From JAGWBG01 sp034421095 (GTDB taxonomy: Bacteria; Chloroflexota; Dehalococcoidia; Lucifugimonadales; JAGWBF01): a stretch of DNA of 64,000 bases. Shown here piece after piece: positions 25,784 through 34,353 of the stretch. A program made the position numbers and the translations under genes. Position 1 is the first letter of the stretch. Each line of letters begins with the position of its first letter. The stretch covers positions 62,001-126,000 of the forward strand of contig DAOUKR010000018.1 of assembly GCA_034421095.1 (NCBI GenBank), in the 5' to 3' direction. The notes under the pieces are model-generated. The model saw only the letters and a list, made by a program, of their open reading frames with translations. It made no database searches and was not told the origin of the DNA.

Positions 25784-26641
25784 CTAATCAGGTATGCCGT
25801 AGAAGAAGTCCGGGGGTATCCTTTCCTTTGACGGCACGGGAGGGTATCCGCGTATAAAGTGCTCCCGGCCTATGACATCGGCCAACACGCCACCAGGCAG
25901 CTTGTGATAAGGCCGCTCAGAACTCATCTGGGTACGATGGCATAGCAAGCAATTCAGCTTTCGCTCAATGCTGTCTGATACGTCCATTTCCACGTGTACC
26001 AGGTCCGGGTCTACGCCGTCGCCTTGACGGGCCTCGTCGGGGAGGGGTGTGTCTATGCCAGCACACCGTAGCTTCAACGCCATCTCCATCCTGAACCCCT
26101 TTGGACGAACACTGTAGAACAACCTCGTCGGAGTGTGGGGAGCAAGCCCGGCCTCAACCTGATGCTTGAAGCGTTCAGGGTCCCCCGCGATCTCAAAGGC
26201 GGCGGTGGCGTGGTTGGAAATGGCGATATGGTCCGGGTGGCCGTAGAGACCGTCGGAGCCGAAGGTCAGCACCACCTGGGGCCGGAACCGGCGCATCTCC
26301 TCCACCAGACGCTCCACGACCTGGTCGGCGTCGGCGTTGATGAAGGCGTTGGGGTTGCGGTTGGCATCGGTCCCGGCCATGCCCGAGTCCCTGTAGCCCA
26401 GTACAATAGGCTCCTGGATGCCCAGGGTCTCGCACGAACAGCGCAGCTCATCATGACGCACCTGCGCCAGGGTGTCAGTAGTCGCCGAGCCGGGTTGCCT
26501 GATTTCCCCTTCTTCGCCCCGGGTGGCGCATACCAGCCGGACCTCCACTCCCCTTGCCGCATAGGTCGCCAGGATGCCGCCCACCGGGAAGGCTTCATCG
26601 TCCGGGTGGGCGAAACAGGCGAGCATCCTTAGTCGTCCCAT
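25784..26641 (-). CDS. PIG-L/LmbE-family N-deacetylase
   Basis: A 285-residue zinc-dependent deacetylase of the PIG-L/LmbE/MshB/BshB family. Metal motifs are visible: AHPDDEAFPVGG at residues 11-22 and GHPDHIAISNHA for the distal His. Family substrates are N-acetylglucosamine conjugates (mycothiol, bacillithiol or GPI precursors, mycothiol S-conjugates). The 285-residue length and the GYRDSGMAGTDANRNPNAF insert resemble actinobacterial MshB/Mca proteins. No other thiol-biosynthesis gene is near, so the substrate is open. The start is marked by AGGAGGAATC. Confidence 0.88.
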   Translation of the reverse strand: MGRLRMLACFAHPDDEAFPVGGILATYAARGVEVRLVCATRGEEGEIRQPGSATTDTLAQVRHDELRCSCETLGIQEPIVLGYRDSGMAGTDANRNPNAFINADADQVVERLVEEMRRFRPQVVLTFGSDGLYGHPDHIAISNHATAAFEIAGDPERFKHQVEAGLAPHTPTRLFYSVRPKGFRMEMALKLRCAGIDTPLPDEARQGDGVDPDLVHVEMDVSDSIERKLNCLLCHRTQMSSERPYHKLPGGVLADVIGREHFIRGYPPVPSKERIPPDFFYGIPD

Positions 26642-26723
26642 GATTCCTCCTGTTTATTCCTGACCAGGCGCCAGGTCAGATTCGCTTGATGTTCCTTGCC
26701 TTCAGTACAGTGCATAGTTTGGC

Positions 26724-28121
26724 TTATGTTACTATCTGCCTTTGGGGGCTCAAGAGCCTGGCCGGGATTCTGGGCCTTGGAATGGTCCAGTAGAAGAGTG
26801 CGGCCAGGCCGTACATCACGGCTATGGGGATAAGTGCCCAGAAGTAGCTCTCCTCAGTATGGACGAATATCCATCCCATCCACAACGGGGTGAGCATGGA
26901 CATCAGCTGGTCAGGCAAGTGTTGCCAACCTCTCAGGGTGGCAAAGCTCCTGCGCCCGAAAAAGTCACCCAGGATGGCCCAGGCAAGGGGATTGGCGCTT
27001 TCGGAGAAGGCGAGGAATATGACGAAAACGCCCAGCTGCCACAGATGGCCGGTGCTGTACACCATCACCACCACTGCCAGGATGCCGGAGAGCATGGCGA
27101 CTGCGCTTATCCTCTGCTTGGACCATCTATCCCCCATCCATCCGACGCAGGGATTGAATACCAGGACGCCAAAGCACATCAGGCCCACGAATAGCGCCGC
27201 GGTTGGCTCGCTCGCCCCGCTCCAGACCATGAGCGGGGCAAGGTGGAAGGACATACCCGCATGGACGGAGTTGCGCAATCCCACAGCCAGGACAAGGAGC
27301 CAGTATGAGCGGGTTCTCAGCGCTTCCTTCGTGGTGAAATCCGCATCCCCGGATGCCCGGCCTGTCGGCGCCCCTACCGTGGCCAGGCCGGACCCTTGAG
27401 AGGTGGCCCTATCTCGTTGCCCCTGCTCCTCCCCAGCCCCAAGCTCCCGGGACCCGGAGGAGGGTGGGGTCTCCGGGCGGACGCCGTCTGGCAGCAGGCC
27501 CATGCTCTCGGGAGACCGTCTTACCAGGAAAGACAGGGGGACCACTATCGCCAGTATGGCTACACCGGATGCCAGGGCCGAGGTGCGCCATCCCAAGCCC
27601 AGGCTGAACACCATGACTCCCAGAAGCGGGGGGATGGCCGCACACCCCAGTCCCTGCCCGGCGGAGACCAGGGCCATGGCCAGGCTCCTCTTTCTTCGGA
27701 ACCACTGGTTCACCGCCGGTATGGAGGCGTTCTCATATCCCGCGCGGACTCCCAGGGAGATGAGTCCGACGTAGACCAGCATGAAGTACAGGTAGTTATG
27801 GGTGAAGGCTATGAGGATGAATCCCAGGCCCGATATTAGCCCGCCGGCCGCCATCAGCAGCCCGCCGCCGAAGCGGTCGGTGAGGTAGCCTACCAAAGGC
27901 CCGTGAAGCCCTCCCTCCAGTCGCCCCAGGGTCTCCGCCAGGGAGATAGCCGTCCTGTCTATTCCCAGGGAGTTCTGGATGGGAAGGACGTATATTGTGA
28001 AGCCCCTGTTGAAGGTGCCGTGTTTCAAGGCGCTGACAATCAGGCTGATGGCCACTATCCACCAGCCGTAAAAGACTCTGTTGGGTCTTTTCAGTGCGCC
28101 TTCAGGTGCTGGCTCATTCAC
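26724..28121 (-). CDS. Major facilitator superfamily transporter, MCT/OFA-like
   Basis: A 465-residue inner-membrane carrier with about 12 hydrophobic segments in two sets of six, split by a long hydrophilic loop (about 205-265). The N-terminus (RVFYGWWIVAISLIVS) and LADRFGGG-like loop (YLTDRFGGGLLMAAGG) are typical of the monocarboxylate/oxalate-formate antiporter group. It probably moves an organic anion. The second half has DRWSKQRISAVAML. The start appears to be GTG with no clear ribosome site, so the first residues are uncertain. It is flanked by PIG-L and NIPSNAP genes on the same strand. Confidence 0.88.
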   Translation of the reverse strand: MNEPAPEGALKRPNRVFYGWWIVAISLIVSALKHGTFNRGFTIYVLPIQNSLGIDRTAISLAETLGRLEGGLHGPLVGYLTDRFGGGLLMAAGGLISGLGFILIAFTHNYLYFMLVYVGLISLGVRAGYENASIPAVNQWFRRKRSLAMALVSAGQGLGCAAIPPLLGVMVFSLGLGWRTSALASGVAILAIVVPLSFLVRRSPESMGLLPDGVRPETPPSSGSRELGAGEEQGQRDRATSQGSGLATVGAPTGRASGDADFTTKEALRTRSYWLLVLAVGLRNSVHAGMSFHLAPLMVWSGASEPTAALFVGLMCFGVLVFNPCVGWMGDRWSKQRISAVAMLSGILAVVVMVYSTGHLWQLGVFVIFLAFSESANPLAWAILGDFFGRRSFATLRGWQHLPDQLMSMLTPLWMGWIFVHTEESYFWALIPIAVMYGLAALFYWTIPRPRIPARLLSPQRQIVT

Positions 28122-28155
28122 TATACGACGGATATTCCAGGGACTCTTGTCCCGC

Positions 28156-28449
28156 TTACCTGGTGGGTTCCATTATCTGGACATCGAGGCGAGCTATGTG
28201 GGTGAGAACGTGGTCCAAGACCGCCTTCCACTCAGGTGCCGAACCGAAGGCAGCCTCTTTGGCCTTCATGTCCTCTGCATCATTGAAGCTTCGTATCCAG
28301 ATGAACTGGTTCTTCTGCTCGTTCACCCACGTGCCCTCAATCTTCATGCCGTGCTTTTCCATTATGGGGATGGAGGTCTCGTGAAAGAGCTTGACCCACT
28401 GGTCCATCATGCCCCGGTTGATGGTGTAAATGCGCAGCTGGGAAATCAT
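28156..28449 (-). CDS. NIPSNAP-family small protein
   Basis: A 97-residue dimeric alpha/beta-barrel protein. It shows the family pattern: MISQLRIYTINRGMMDQWVKLF near the start, HGMKIEGTWVNEQKNQFIWIRSF in the middle and ending with a beta strand (LDVQIMEP). The ATG at 28449 follows GGGAGGTAAAACC; an upstream in-frame ATG at 28470 lacks a good site. Bacterial NIPSNAP proteins often accompany catabolic genes, and here it sits with a transporter and a hydrolase. Enzymatic function is not established. Confidence 0.85.
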   Translation of the reverse strand: MISQLRIYTINRGMMDQWVKLFHETSIPIMEKHGMKIEGTWVNEQKNQFIWIRSFNDAEDMKAKEAAFGSAPEWKAVLDHVLTHIARLDVQIMEPTR

Positions 28450-28523
28450 GGTTTTACCTCCCTGGTCCAATTTCGGGTCTCCGGTCTCTCAGAAGGTGTT
28501 TCTAAAGCTGTTGCCTTAAGACT

Positions 28524-28616
28524 TCCTCTCCCTCGACGGGAGAGGATTGAGGTGAGGGTGAAGGCATCGGAACCACGCCCCTCATCCTAGCCTTCTTCCA
28601 CCAGGGGAGAAGGGAC
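28524..28616. repeat. Dispersed palindromic repeat, full copy
   Basis: This is the inverse orientation of the copy at 16468: CTCTCCCTCGACGGGAGAGG with GATTGAGGTGAGGGTGA, then CCCCTCATCCTAGCCTTCT and CACCAGGGGAGAAGGGA. It lies between the NIPSNAP and alpha/beta hydrolase genes. Confidence 0.85.
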
Positions 28617-28630
28617 TCTTTAGACCCATC

Positions 28631-29506
28631 TCAGCGCTTCAGGAACTCGACTATTAGGGGGTTGACCTCCTGGGGTCTCTCCTGATGCATGAAATGTCCC
28701 ATCCCCTCTATGATTACCTTCTCCAGACCGCCTGTGAAAAAGCCGTCCATATTCTGGAAGGTCTCCAACCTCCTGGGGCGGTCCCTTGTGCCGTGCAACG
28801 CCAAGGTAGGCACGGTTACAAGTCCGTTGGCTGAACGCTCTTGAATGTCCTTGAGGGCCGGGTTGTGAAGGGAAGGGTTCTGGCTGTAACGATAGTAGCC
28901 GAGGGCCGCCTCCACGACCCCGGGCTTGCGGAAGGTCTCCTTGACGCTCTCAAGCACATACGGGGGAATATCCCACTCCGGCGAGGCGTCCCGCCACCAG
29001 TCCCCGATGAAAGCGAAGTCATCATGGGGCAAGGTGCGCTCGGCGGCGGGCAACTGGAAGTAGAAGCCATGCCACGTTCCCTTAAGATAATGGAAGTTCG
29101 CACTCTCGGAGACGGTTGCGCCCCTGTGAGCTGCGGCTATCGTCACCAGCTTGACAACTTTGTCCGGCTCCAGTATCGCCGCACCATAGACGGCGGTGGC
29201 ACCCCAGTCGTTGCCCACAAGGAAAGCCTTATCTGCACCCAGAGCGCCGATTAGTGACAGCGCGTCTCTGGCCAGCTCGGCCGTCTGGTAGTTGCCATTC
29301 GCCGGGGCCTCGGTGGGTGCGTACCCTCGCATGAAGGGCGCTACCCCTCTGAACCCTGCCTGGGCCAGATCCGGGAGCAGGTGGCGAAAGGAGTAGGCAT
29401 GGTCAGGAAATCCGTGCATACACAGCACCAGGGGGCCTTCACCCATTTCCAGGAAATGAAAGTTGATGTCGTTGGCCCTTACGGAACCGGTCTTGATCTC
29501 TGCCAC
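28631..29506 (-). CDS. Alpha/beta hydrolase, epoxide hydrolase/haloalkane dehalogenase-like
   Basis: A 291-residue hydrolase with an Asp nucleophile, as in epoxide hydrolases: VGNDWGATAVY (Asp near 105). The oxyanion HGFP motif is CMHGFPDHAYSFRHL, the acid is in LHGTRDRPRR, and the catalytic His in GMGHFMHQERP. A cap domain with Tyr residues (FYFQLPAAERTLP, YYRYSQNP) would activate an epoxide. The GTG at 29506 is preferred because GGGAGGGAAC precedes it; an upstream GTG at 29521 would add five residues. It lies 92 nt upstream-adjacent to RidA in the same orientation, so co-transcription is plausible. Confidence 0.85.
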   Translation of the reverse strand: MAEIKTGSVRANDINFHFLEMGEGPLVLCMHGFPDHAYSFRHLLPDLAQAGFRGVAPFMRGYAPTEAPANGNYQTAELARDALSLIGALGADKAFLVGNDWGATAVYGAAILEPDKVVKLVTIAAAHRGATVSESANFHYLKGTWHGFYFQLPAAERTLPHDDFAFIGDWWRDASPEWDIPPYVLESVKETFRKPGVVEAALGYYRYSQNPSLHNPALKDIQERSANGLVTVPTLALHGTRDRPRRLETFQNMDGFFTGGLEKVIIEGMGHFMHQERPQEVNPLIVEFLKR

Positions 29507-29598
29507 GTTCCCTCCCGGCACATTTCTAGGTACTCATCATCCCTCGTCATGGCCTTCCGACAATCCGCTCAAGGCGGCAGAAGGGCCTGGGGTGAAGG

Positions 29599-29988
29599 CT
29601 ACACCGATGCGATGGCCTCGATCTCCACCAAGTATTCGGGGCTGGCCAGCTCGGAAATTACCAGCAGTGTGCTGGTGGGAGGGTTGACCGAAGCGAACAG
29701 CTCGTCTCGTACCTTGCGAACTGCCGCCGAGTACTCGATGTTGGTAATATAGGTGGTGGTCTTGACCAGATTGCCGAGGCCGTCGCCGCCGGCAGACTTG
29801 ACTGCGGCTTCCAGGCTCTTCCAGACCTGCCTCACCTGGGCCTCAGGGTCACCCACGCCCACGATATTCCCGCCCGTGTCCCTGCTTACCTGACCTGCGA
29901 TGTAGACGGTGTTGCCCACCTTCACCACGTTGGTAAAGCCGTTGGGCTGGGCCATGGTATCCGGGTTGAGGTATTGCTTGCTGGTCAT
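29599..29988 (-). CDS. RidA/YjgF/UK114-family protein
   Basis: A 129-residue homotrimer-forming protein of the Rid family, which in the RidA subgroup hydrolyses reactive enamine/imine intermediates. The family pattern is clear: VYIAGQVSRDTGG, LEAAVKSAGGDGLGNLVKTTTYIT, and LVEIEAIA at the end. The Arg that anchors the substrate in RidA (near 105, usually ARLP) is replaced, since the local sequence is ISELASPEYLVEIEA. This is therefore likely an Rid4-7 type without the classical deaminase activity. The start has GAGGAGGGCCC upstream. Confidence 0.88.
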   Translation of the reverse strand: MTSKQYLNPDTMAQPNGFTNVVKVGNTVYIAGQVSRDTGGNIVGVGDPEAQVRQVWKSLEAAVKSAGGDGLGNLVKTTTYITNIEYSAAVRKVRDELFASVNPPTSTLLVISELASPEYLVEIEAIASV

Positions 29989-30149
29989 GGGCCCTCCTCG
30001 TGTATGCTGAAATGGCTTGGCACATATTATCACGTCTCCAATGGAATTTCCACATCTCCCACACGGGGTGGGGTGATGACGTGGGAGGGCAAGGGGTCAC
30101 TTTACGTGTGGTTAGTTCTCCATAATAATGGGCGTGGCGAGGCAGTATG

Positions 30150-30158
30150 TGATACAAT
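30150..30158 (+). promoter_or_regulatory. Extended -10 promoter element
   Basis: TGATACAAT lies 28 nt before the oxaloacetate decarboxylase start codon. No clear -35 is seen. Its position just after the divergent RidA promoter region supports it. Confidence 0.4.
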
Positions 30159-30186
30159 GCCTACTCCCACCTGTGAAAGGAGAGTG

Positions 30187-31047
30187 ATGCTGCCATCTGA
30201 ACGACGGGAACGGTTTCGTGGTGTCCTGGCTGGAACCGAATGTGTCCATCCTGCCTCGGTGTTCGACCCCATGTCGGCGCGAATGGCCGAATCCCTCGGC
30301 TTCGAGATAGGGATGTTCGCCGGCTCCATCGCCTCGGCAACGGTCCTGGGTGCACCTGACCTGGTTGTCCTCACCCTCACCGAGTTCGCCGAGCAGATAC
30401 GGCGCATTACCAGAGCCAGCGACCTGAGCTTGATGGTAGACGCCGATCACGGGTACGGCAACGCCCTCAACGTGATGCGCACCGTTGAGGAGTTAGAGGC
30501 CGCAGGGGTCTCGGCCTTGACCATAGAGGACACGGTACTTCCCGAGCCTTTTGGCGGACAGGCGGAGAGAATGGTCTCCATTCCCGAGATGGAAGGCAAG
30601 CTGGGGGGTGCCCTTGAAGCGAGGCAGGACCAGTCCCTGGTCATAATAGGGCGCACAATCGCCTTGCAGAACGGAGGGATTCACGAAGCGGAGGTGCGGG
30701 TCAGGGCTTATGAGAGGGCGGGCGCTGATGCCGTCTTCCTGGTGGGTATCAAGACCCGGGAAGAGGTGGAAGCCGTCCACCGGGCGACTTCCCTGCCCAT
30801 ACTGCTGGGCAACGCTCCGTCGTCGCTGGGTGATAGGAGTGTCCTGGCAGCCAACGGAGTCCGCATTGCCCTGCAAGGCCACCTGCCCTTCTACGCAGCC
30901 GCCAAGGCCGTTTACGATACCCTCAAGCACCTCAAGGAAGGGGGTTCTCCGGCGGACTTGAGCGGAAATGCGGCTTCCGAGGAGATTCTTACCGTCGCCC
31001 AGAAGAGGGCCGACTACTCCCGCTGGCAGCGTGAGTACCTGAGATAG
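30187..31047 (+). CDS. Oxaloacetate decarboxylase of the PEP mutase/isocitrate lyase superfamily
   Basis: A 286-residue Mg2+-dependent TIM-barrel enzyme that converts oxaloacetate to pyruvate and CO2. The recognisable signature is that of the PA4872-type decarboxylase: HPASVFDPMSARMAESLGFE, LMVDADHGYGNALNVMRTVE (metal Asp residues), ALTIEDTVLPEPFGG, and VIIGRT. It lacks the KKCGH motif of isocitrate lyase. The start is set by AAAGGAGAGTG before ATG. It is first in a row of three + strand genes (then 2-hydroxyacid dehydrogenase and CaiB), perhaps an organic acid/CoA route. Confidence 0.88.
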   Translation: MLPSERRERFRGVLAGTECVHPASVFDPMSARMAESLGFEIGMFAGSIASATVLGAPDLVVLTLTEFAEQIRRITRASDLSLMVDADHGYGNALNVMRTVEELEAAGVSALTIEDTVLPEPFGGQAERMVSIPEMEGKLGGALEARQDQSLVIIGRTIALQNGGIHEAEVRVRAYERAGADAVFLVGIKTREEVEAVHRATSLPILLGNAPSSLGDRSVLAANGVRIALQGHLPFYAAAKAVYDTLKHLKEGGSPADLSGNAASEEILTVAQKRADYSRWQREYLR

Positions 31048-31174
31048 AGGGTCCCCTCTTCCGGCGGTTCGAGCTATGGTTAAATCCCTTGACCGTGGGA
31101 CGGTCCGGGCATAAAGTTATCAAGCTATATCCTTGGCCTGGCGTTAGGGCAGGCTTGCAACAGGGGGTACGACA

Positions 31175-32134
31175 ATGGTGAGGATTGCTGTGCTGGACGA
31201 TTACCAGGATGTGGCCCTGAAATATGCCGATTGGAGCGTGCTTCCATCGGATACGGAGATACGGGTGTTCAGGGATCACCTGTTTGACGAGGATGCCATA
31301 GTCGAGCGGCTGAAGGATTTCGAGATAGTCATGGCTATGAGGGAACGCACTCCCTTTCCCCGGAGCCTGCTGGAGCGGCTCCCAAATCTGAAGCTGTTGA
31401 CCACCACGGCGATGTTGAACAGGGCCATTGACGTTGAATCCGGTATGGAGTTGGGTATCACGGTGTGCGGTACCGGGTCGGTCCCTTCCCCTACGGTAGA
31501 CCTCACCTGGGGTCTGATTCTTGCCCTGCTCAGATACATTCCCCAGGAGGACAGGGCGATACGCGACGGCAAATGGCAGACCAGCATGGGCATTGGACTG
31601 CAAGACAAGACCCTGGGCGTTGTGGGTCTGGGCAATCTGGGCTCTAAAGTGGCCGTTGTGGGAAAGGCCTTTGGGATGAACGTGATTGCGTGGAGCCAGA
31701 ACCTCACCGCCGAAAGAACCGCCCAGTTCGGCGTCACCCTGGTAACCAAGGACGAGCTATTTCCCCAGTCCGACATAGTAACCGTTCACATGGTCCTGAG
31801 CGATAGAAGCCGGGGACTTGTCGGCGCGTCGGATCTAGCGAGAATGAAGCCGACGTCCTACCTGATTAACACATCTCGAGGCCCCATTGTGGACGAAAAG
31901 GCTCTGGTGGAAGTATTGGAAAGGGGGGCCATTGCAGGGGCAGGGCTTGATGTCTTTGACCAGGAACCCCTGCCTCCGGACCATCCCCTGAGGCATCTGG
32001 AGAATGTGGTAGTGACCCCCCACATAGGGTACGTGACCACGGAGACCTATGAGGTCTTTTTTAGAGATACGGTAGAGAACATTCAGGCCTTTCTGGAAGG
32101 ACACCCCATCAGGGTGATTACCACCAGTAGCTAG
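31175..32134 (+). CDS. D-2-hydroxyacid dehydrogenase family protein
   Basis: A 319-residue NAD(P)-dependent oxidoreductase interconverting 2-oxo and D-2-hydroxy acids. The Rossmann motif is GVVGLGNLGSKVA, and catalytic residues are Arg in INTSRGPIVDE, Glu in DVFDQEPLP and His in VTPHIGYVT. It lacks an ACT domain, so it is not a 3-phosphoglycerate dehydrogenase of the long type. The start has GGGGGTACGACA upstream. It is 127 nt behind the oxaloacetate decarboxylase and 15 nt ahead of the CaiB gene. The substrate is not determinable. Confidence 0.92.
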   Translation: MVRIAVLDDYQDVALKYADWSVLPSDTEIRVFRDHLFDEDAIVERLKDFEIVMAMRERTPFPRSLLERLPNLKLLTTTAMLNRAIDVESGMELGITVCGTGSVPSPTVDLTWGLILALLRYIPQEDRAIRDGKWQTSMGIGLQDKTLGVVGLGNLGSKVAVVGKAFGMNVIAWSQNLTAERTAQFGVTLVTKDELFPQSDIVTVHMVLSDRSRGLVGASDLARMKPTSYLINTSRGPIVDEKALVEVLERGAIAGAGLDVFDQEPLPPDHPLRHLENVVVTPHIGYVTTETYEVFFRDTVENIQAFLEGHPIRVITTSS

Positions 32135-32149
32135 GACGGAGGTATAGAA

Positions 32150-33400
32150 ATGGTGCTCCCCCTTGAGGGTTATCTAATGCTGGACTTGAGCCGCCTGGTG
32201 CCCGGGCCGATGGCAACCTGGATGCTGGCGGACCTGGGAATGGACGTGCTGAAGGTGGAAGAAATGGAGGTCGCCCGCGCAGGCCGTGCCAGGGACTCCT
32301 TCTCTCCCATCGTGGACGACCCCGACAGAGAGGCCCGCGCGATGGCATGGAATTTCGTCGGCCGAAACAAGCGAAGCATACCCATCAATCTGAGGTCGCC
32401 CGAGGGCCAAGAGATATTCCACAAGCTGGCAGCCAAAGCCGACGTAATCTTCGAGAGCTATCGCCGGGGTGTGGTGAACCGGCTGGGGGCTGACTATGAG
32501 ACGGTCAAGGCGATAAACCCCCGCATCATTTACTGTAGTCTCAGCGGCTACGGCGCAGAGGGCCAGTATGCCGACTGGCCCGGCCAGGAGCTTAACGCAC
32601 AGGGTATGTCAGGGGTTGGTGCCCTCGTTGGTGACCCTGACACCGGGGAGCCTGCCTACATGCACTTTCCACTGGTGGACACCTATGCGGCTGCCTGCGT
32701 TGTAATCTCGATTCAGTCCGCCATTCTTGCCCGTGAGCGCACGGGGGAGGGTCAGTTCATTGACATCTCCATCACCGAGGCGGGCGTATCGCTGATTAAC
32801 CAGGCCAGCGTGGGATACCTGCGGGACGGCTACGTGCCCAGCAGAAGCGCCGTTACCGGCATTTCTCCCCTCAGATGCAAGGACGGCAAATATCTCACCA
32901 ACGCCTCCACGGCGGAAACCCATTTCTGGAACCGGTTCTGTCAAGCAATTGAACGCCCCCAATACGAGAACGTGTTCCCCATCCCCTTCGACCAGCGTGC
33001 TGCCGCCGCCGTGAACCCTGAAATTCAGGGCATAATCAAGGATGTGAAAGAGGTGATGCTCACCAAGACCCGGGACGAATGGATGGAGATAATCCCCGTG
33101 GACATATCCGTAACGCCCCTCCTGGAACTGGATGAGGCCCTTGAGGGAGAGTATGCCAGAGACCGAGGACTGCTCTGGGAGATGGAACACCCGGTTGCGG
33201 GTAAGGTGAGGCAGATAAACTCACCCTTCCGGCTGTCCGAGACACCGCCGAAATTCCGTAACTTTGCCCCCATGCTTGGGGAGAACACCCTGGAGGTCCT
33301 GGAGGAACTTGGCTACGACCAGTCCTCAATCGAGCGCCTGGAGCGGGAGGGCATAGTCAGGGTGAGCCGCTGGAGTCCGCCGGAGGGGTATTGCACTTAG
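32150..33400 (+). CDS. CaiB/BaiF-family class III CoA-transferase
   Basis: Transfers CoA between carboxylic acids through an aspartyl-CoA anhydride. The 416-residue protein has LEGYLMLDLSRLVPGPMATWMLADLG near the start, NKRSIPINLRSPEG, ESYRRGVVNRLGADYE, IIYCSLSGYG, and an Asp in PLVDTYAAACVV that corresponds to the catalytic position. The start follows GGAGG closely, 15 nt after the dehydrogenase, so the two are probably one transcript. Its last 4 nt overlap the convergent ABC permease gene. The organic acid it activates is unknown. Confidence 0.92.
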   Translation: MVLPLEGYLMLDLSRLVPGPMATWMLADLGMDVLKVEEMEVARAGRARDSFSPIVDDPDREARAMAWNFVGRNKRSIPINLRSPEGQEIFHKLAAKADVIFESYRRGVVNRLGADYETVKAINPRIIYCSLSGYGAEGQYADWPGQELNAQGMSGVGALVGDPDTGEPAYMHFPLVDTYAAACVVISIQSAILARERTGEGQFIDISITEAGVSLINQASVGYLRDGYVPSRSAVTGISPLRCKDGKYLTNASTAETHFWNRFCQAIERPQYENVFPIPFDQRAAAAVNPEIQGIIKDVKEVMLTKTRDEWMEIIPVDISVTPLLELDEALEGEYARDRGLLWEMEHPVAGKVRQINSPFRLSETPPKFRNFAPMLGENTLEVLEELGYDQSSIERLEREGIVRVSRWSPPEGYCT

Positions 33401-34353
33401 GTCGTCCCCCGTAGCCGTGGGTCGAGGACATCTCGTATGGCGTCGCCCAGCAGGTTGAAGCCAAACACCGCAAGGCTTATGGTGAGGCTGGGAAAGACCA
33501 CGAGCCAGGGAGATACCGACACCAGCTCGCCACCGGTGATGGCAAGCATACTACCCCACGAGGGGATGTCCGGGGGAGTTCCCACGCCCAGGAAGCTGAG
33601 GGATGCTTCCACCACGATGGCCACGCCGAGGTTTGCGGTGGCGAATACGATGTACGGGGCCATACAGTTGGGCAGAATGTGACGAAGTATGATTCGGGAA
33701 TTGGTGGCCCCCAGGGACCGGGCTGCAAGTATGAAGTCCCGCTCCTTTATGGCCAGGGCCTGGGAGCGAACGATGCGAGAGGCACCTGGAATAAATATGA
33801 CTATCAGGGCCAGGATAACGTTCTGCAATGAGGCGCCGGCGACGGCCACTATCGCCAGGGCCAGGATGATGGCCGGAAAAGCCATGAGGGTATCTACCAT
33901 GCGTTGGAATGTCAGGTCTACCAGACCGCCAAAGTATGCGCTGACAATGCCTATTAGCGCCCCCGCAGTTACTCCTATGCCCACACTAATCAGGCTTACA
34001 TAGAGGGAAATCCGCGCGCCGTAGACCAGCCTGCTAAGGATGTCCCTCCCAAGTTGGTCGCCGCCCAGCCATAACCTTTTCCCGGTGCTCTCCCGGCATG
34101 ACGTCTCATCTTCACAGACAGTCCCGGGCCCGGCATATTTGTAAGTGACGTGCACTTCCCTGTCGTCAAAGGGAGCTATAAGGGGTGCTATGATGGCTAC
34201 GATTACCAGCGCCAGAAGTATAGCACCGCCTACTGCCCCCAGAGGCTTCCTGCGTGCAAAGCTCGCAATCAGCTTTGAAAGGTCATGCCCCCGGGCCAGG
34301 CTTGTGCGTGCCGTCGTTCCCAAGAGGGATGCGCTGCTCATCTTTCTAAGCAT
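33397..34353 (-). CDS. ABC transporter permease, DppC/OppC type
   Basis: Second membrane subunit of a peptide/nickel-type importer, 318 residues from the ATG at 34353. It has the OppC N-terminal helix (AIILALVIVAIIAPLIAPF), a periplasmic segment with paired Cys (TVCEDETSCRES), and the permease EAA-type region (AARSLGATNSRIILRHILPN) that contacts the ATPase. This ATG overlaps the stop region of the upstream permease gene, suggesting coupling. The frame is open farther upstream, but that would run into dppB. No ATPase gene follows: the next gene is convergent. Confidence 0.92.
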   Translation of the reverse strand: MLRKMSSASLLGTTARTSLARGHDLSKLIASFARRKPLGAVGGAILLALVIVAIIAPLIAPFDDREVHVTYKYAGPGTVCEDETSCRESTGKRLWLGGDQLGRDILSRLVYGARISLYVSLISVGIGVTAGALIGIVSAYFGGLVDLTFQRMVDTLMAFPAIILALAIVAVAGASLQNVILALIVIFIPGASRIVRSQALAIKERDFILAARSLGATNSRIILRHILPNCMAPYIVFATANLGVAIVVEASLSFLGVGTPPDIPSWGSMLAITGGELVSVSPWLVVFPSLTISLAVFGFNLLGDAIRDVLDPRLRGTT

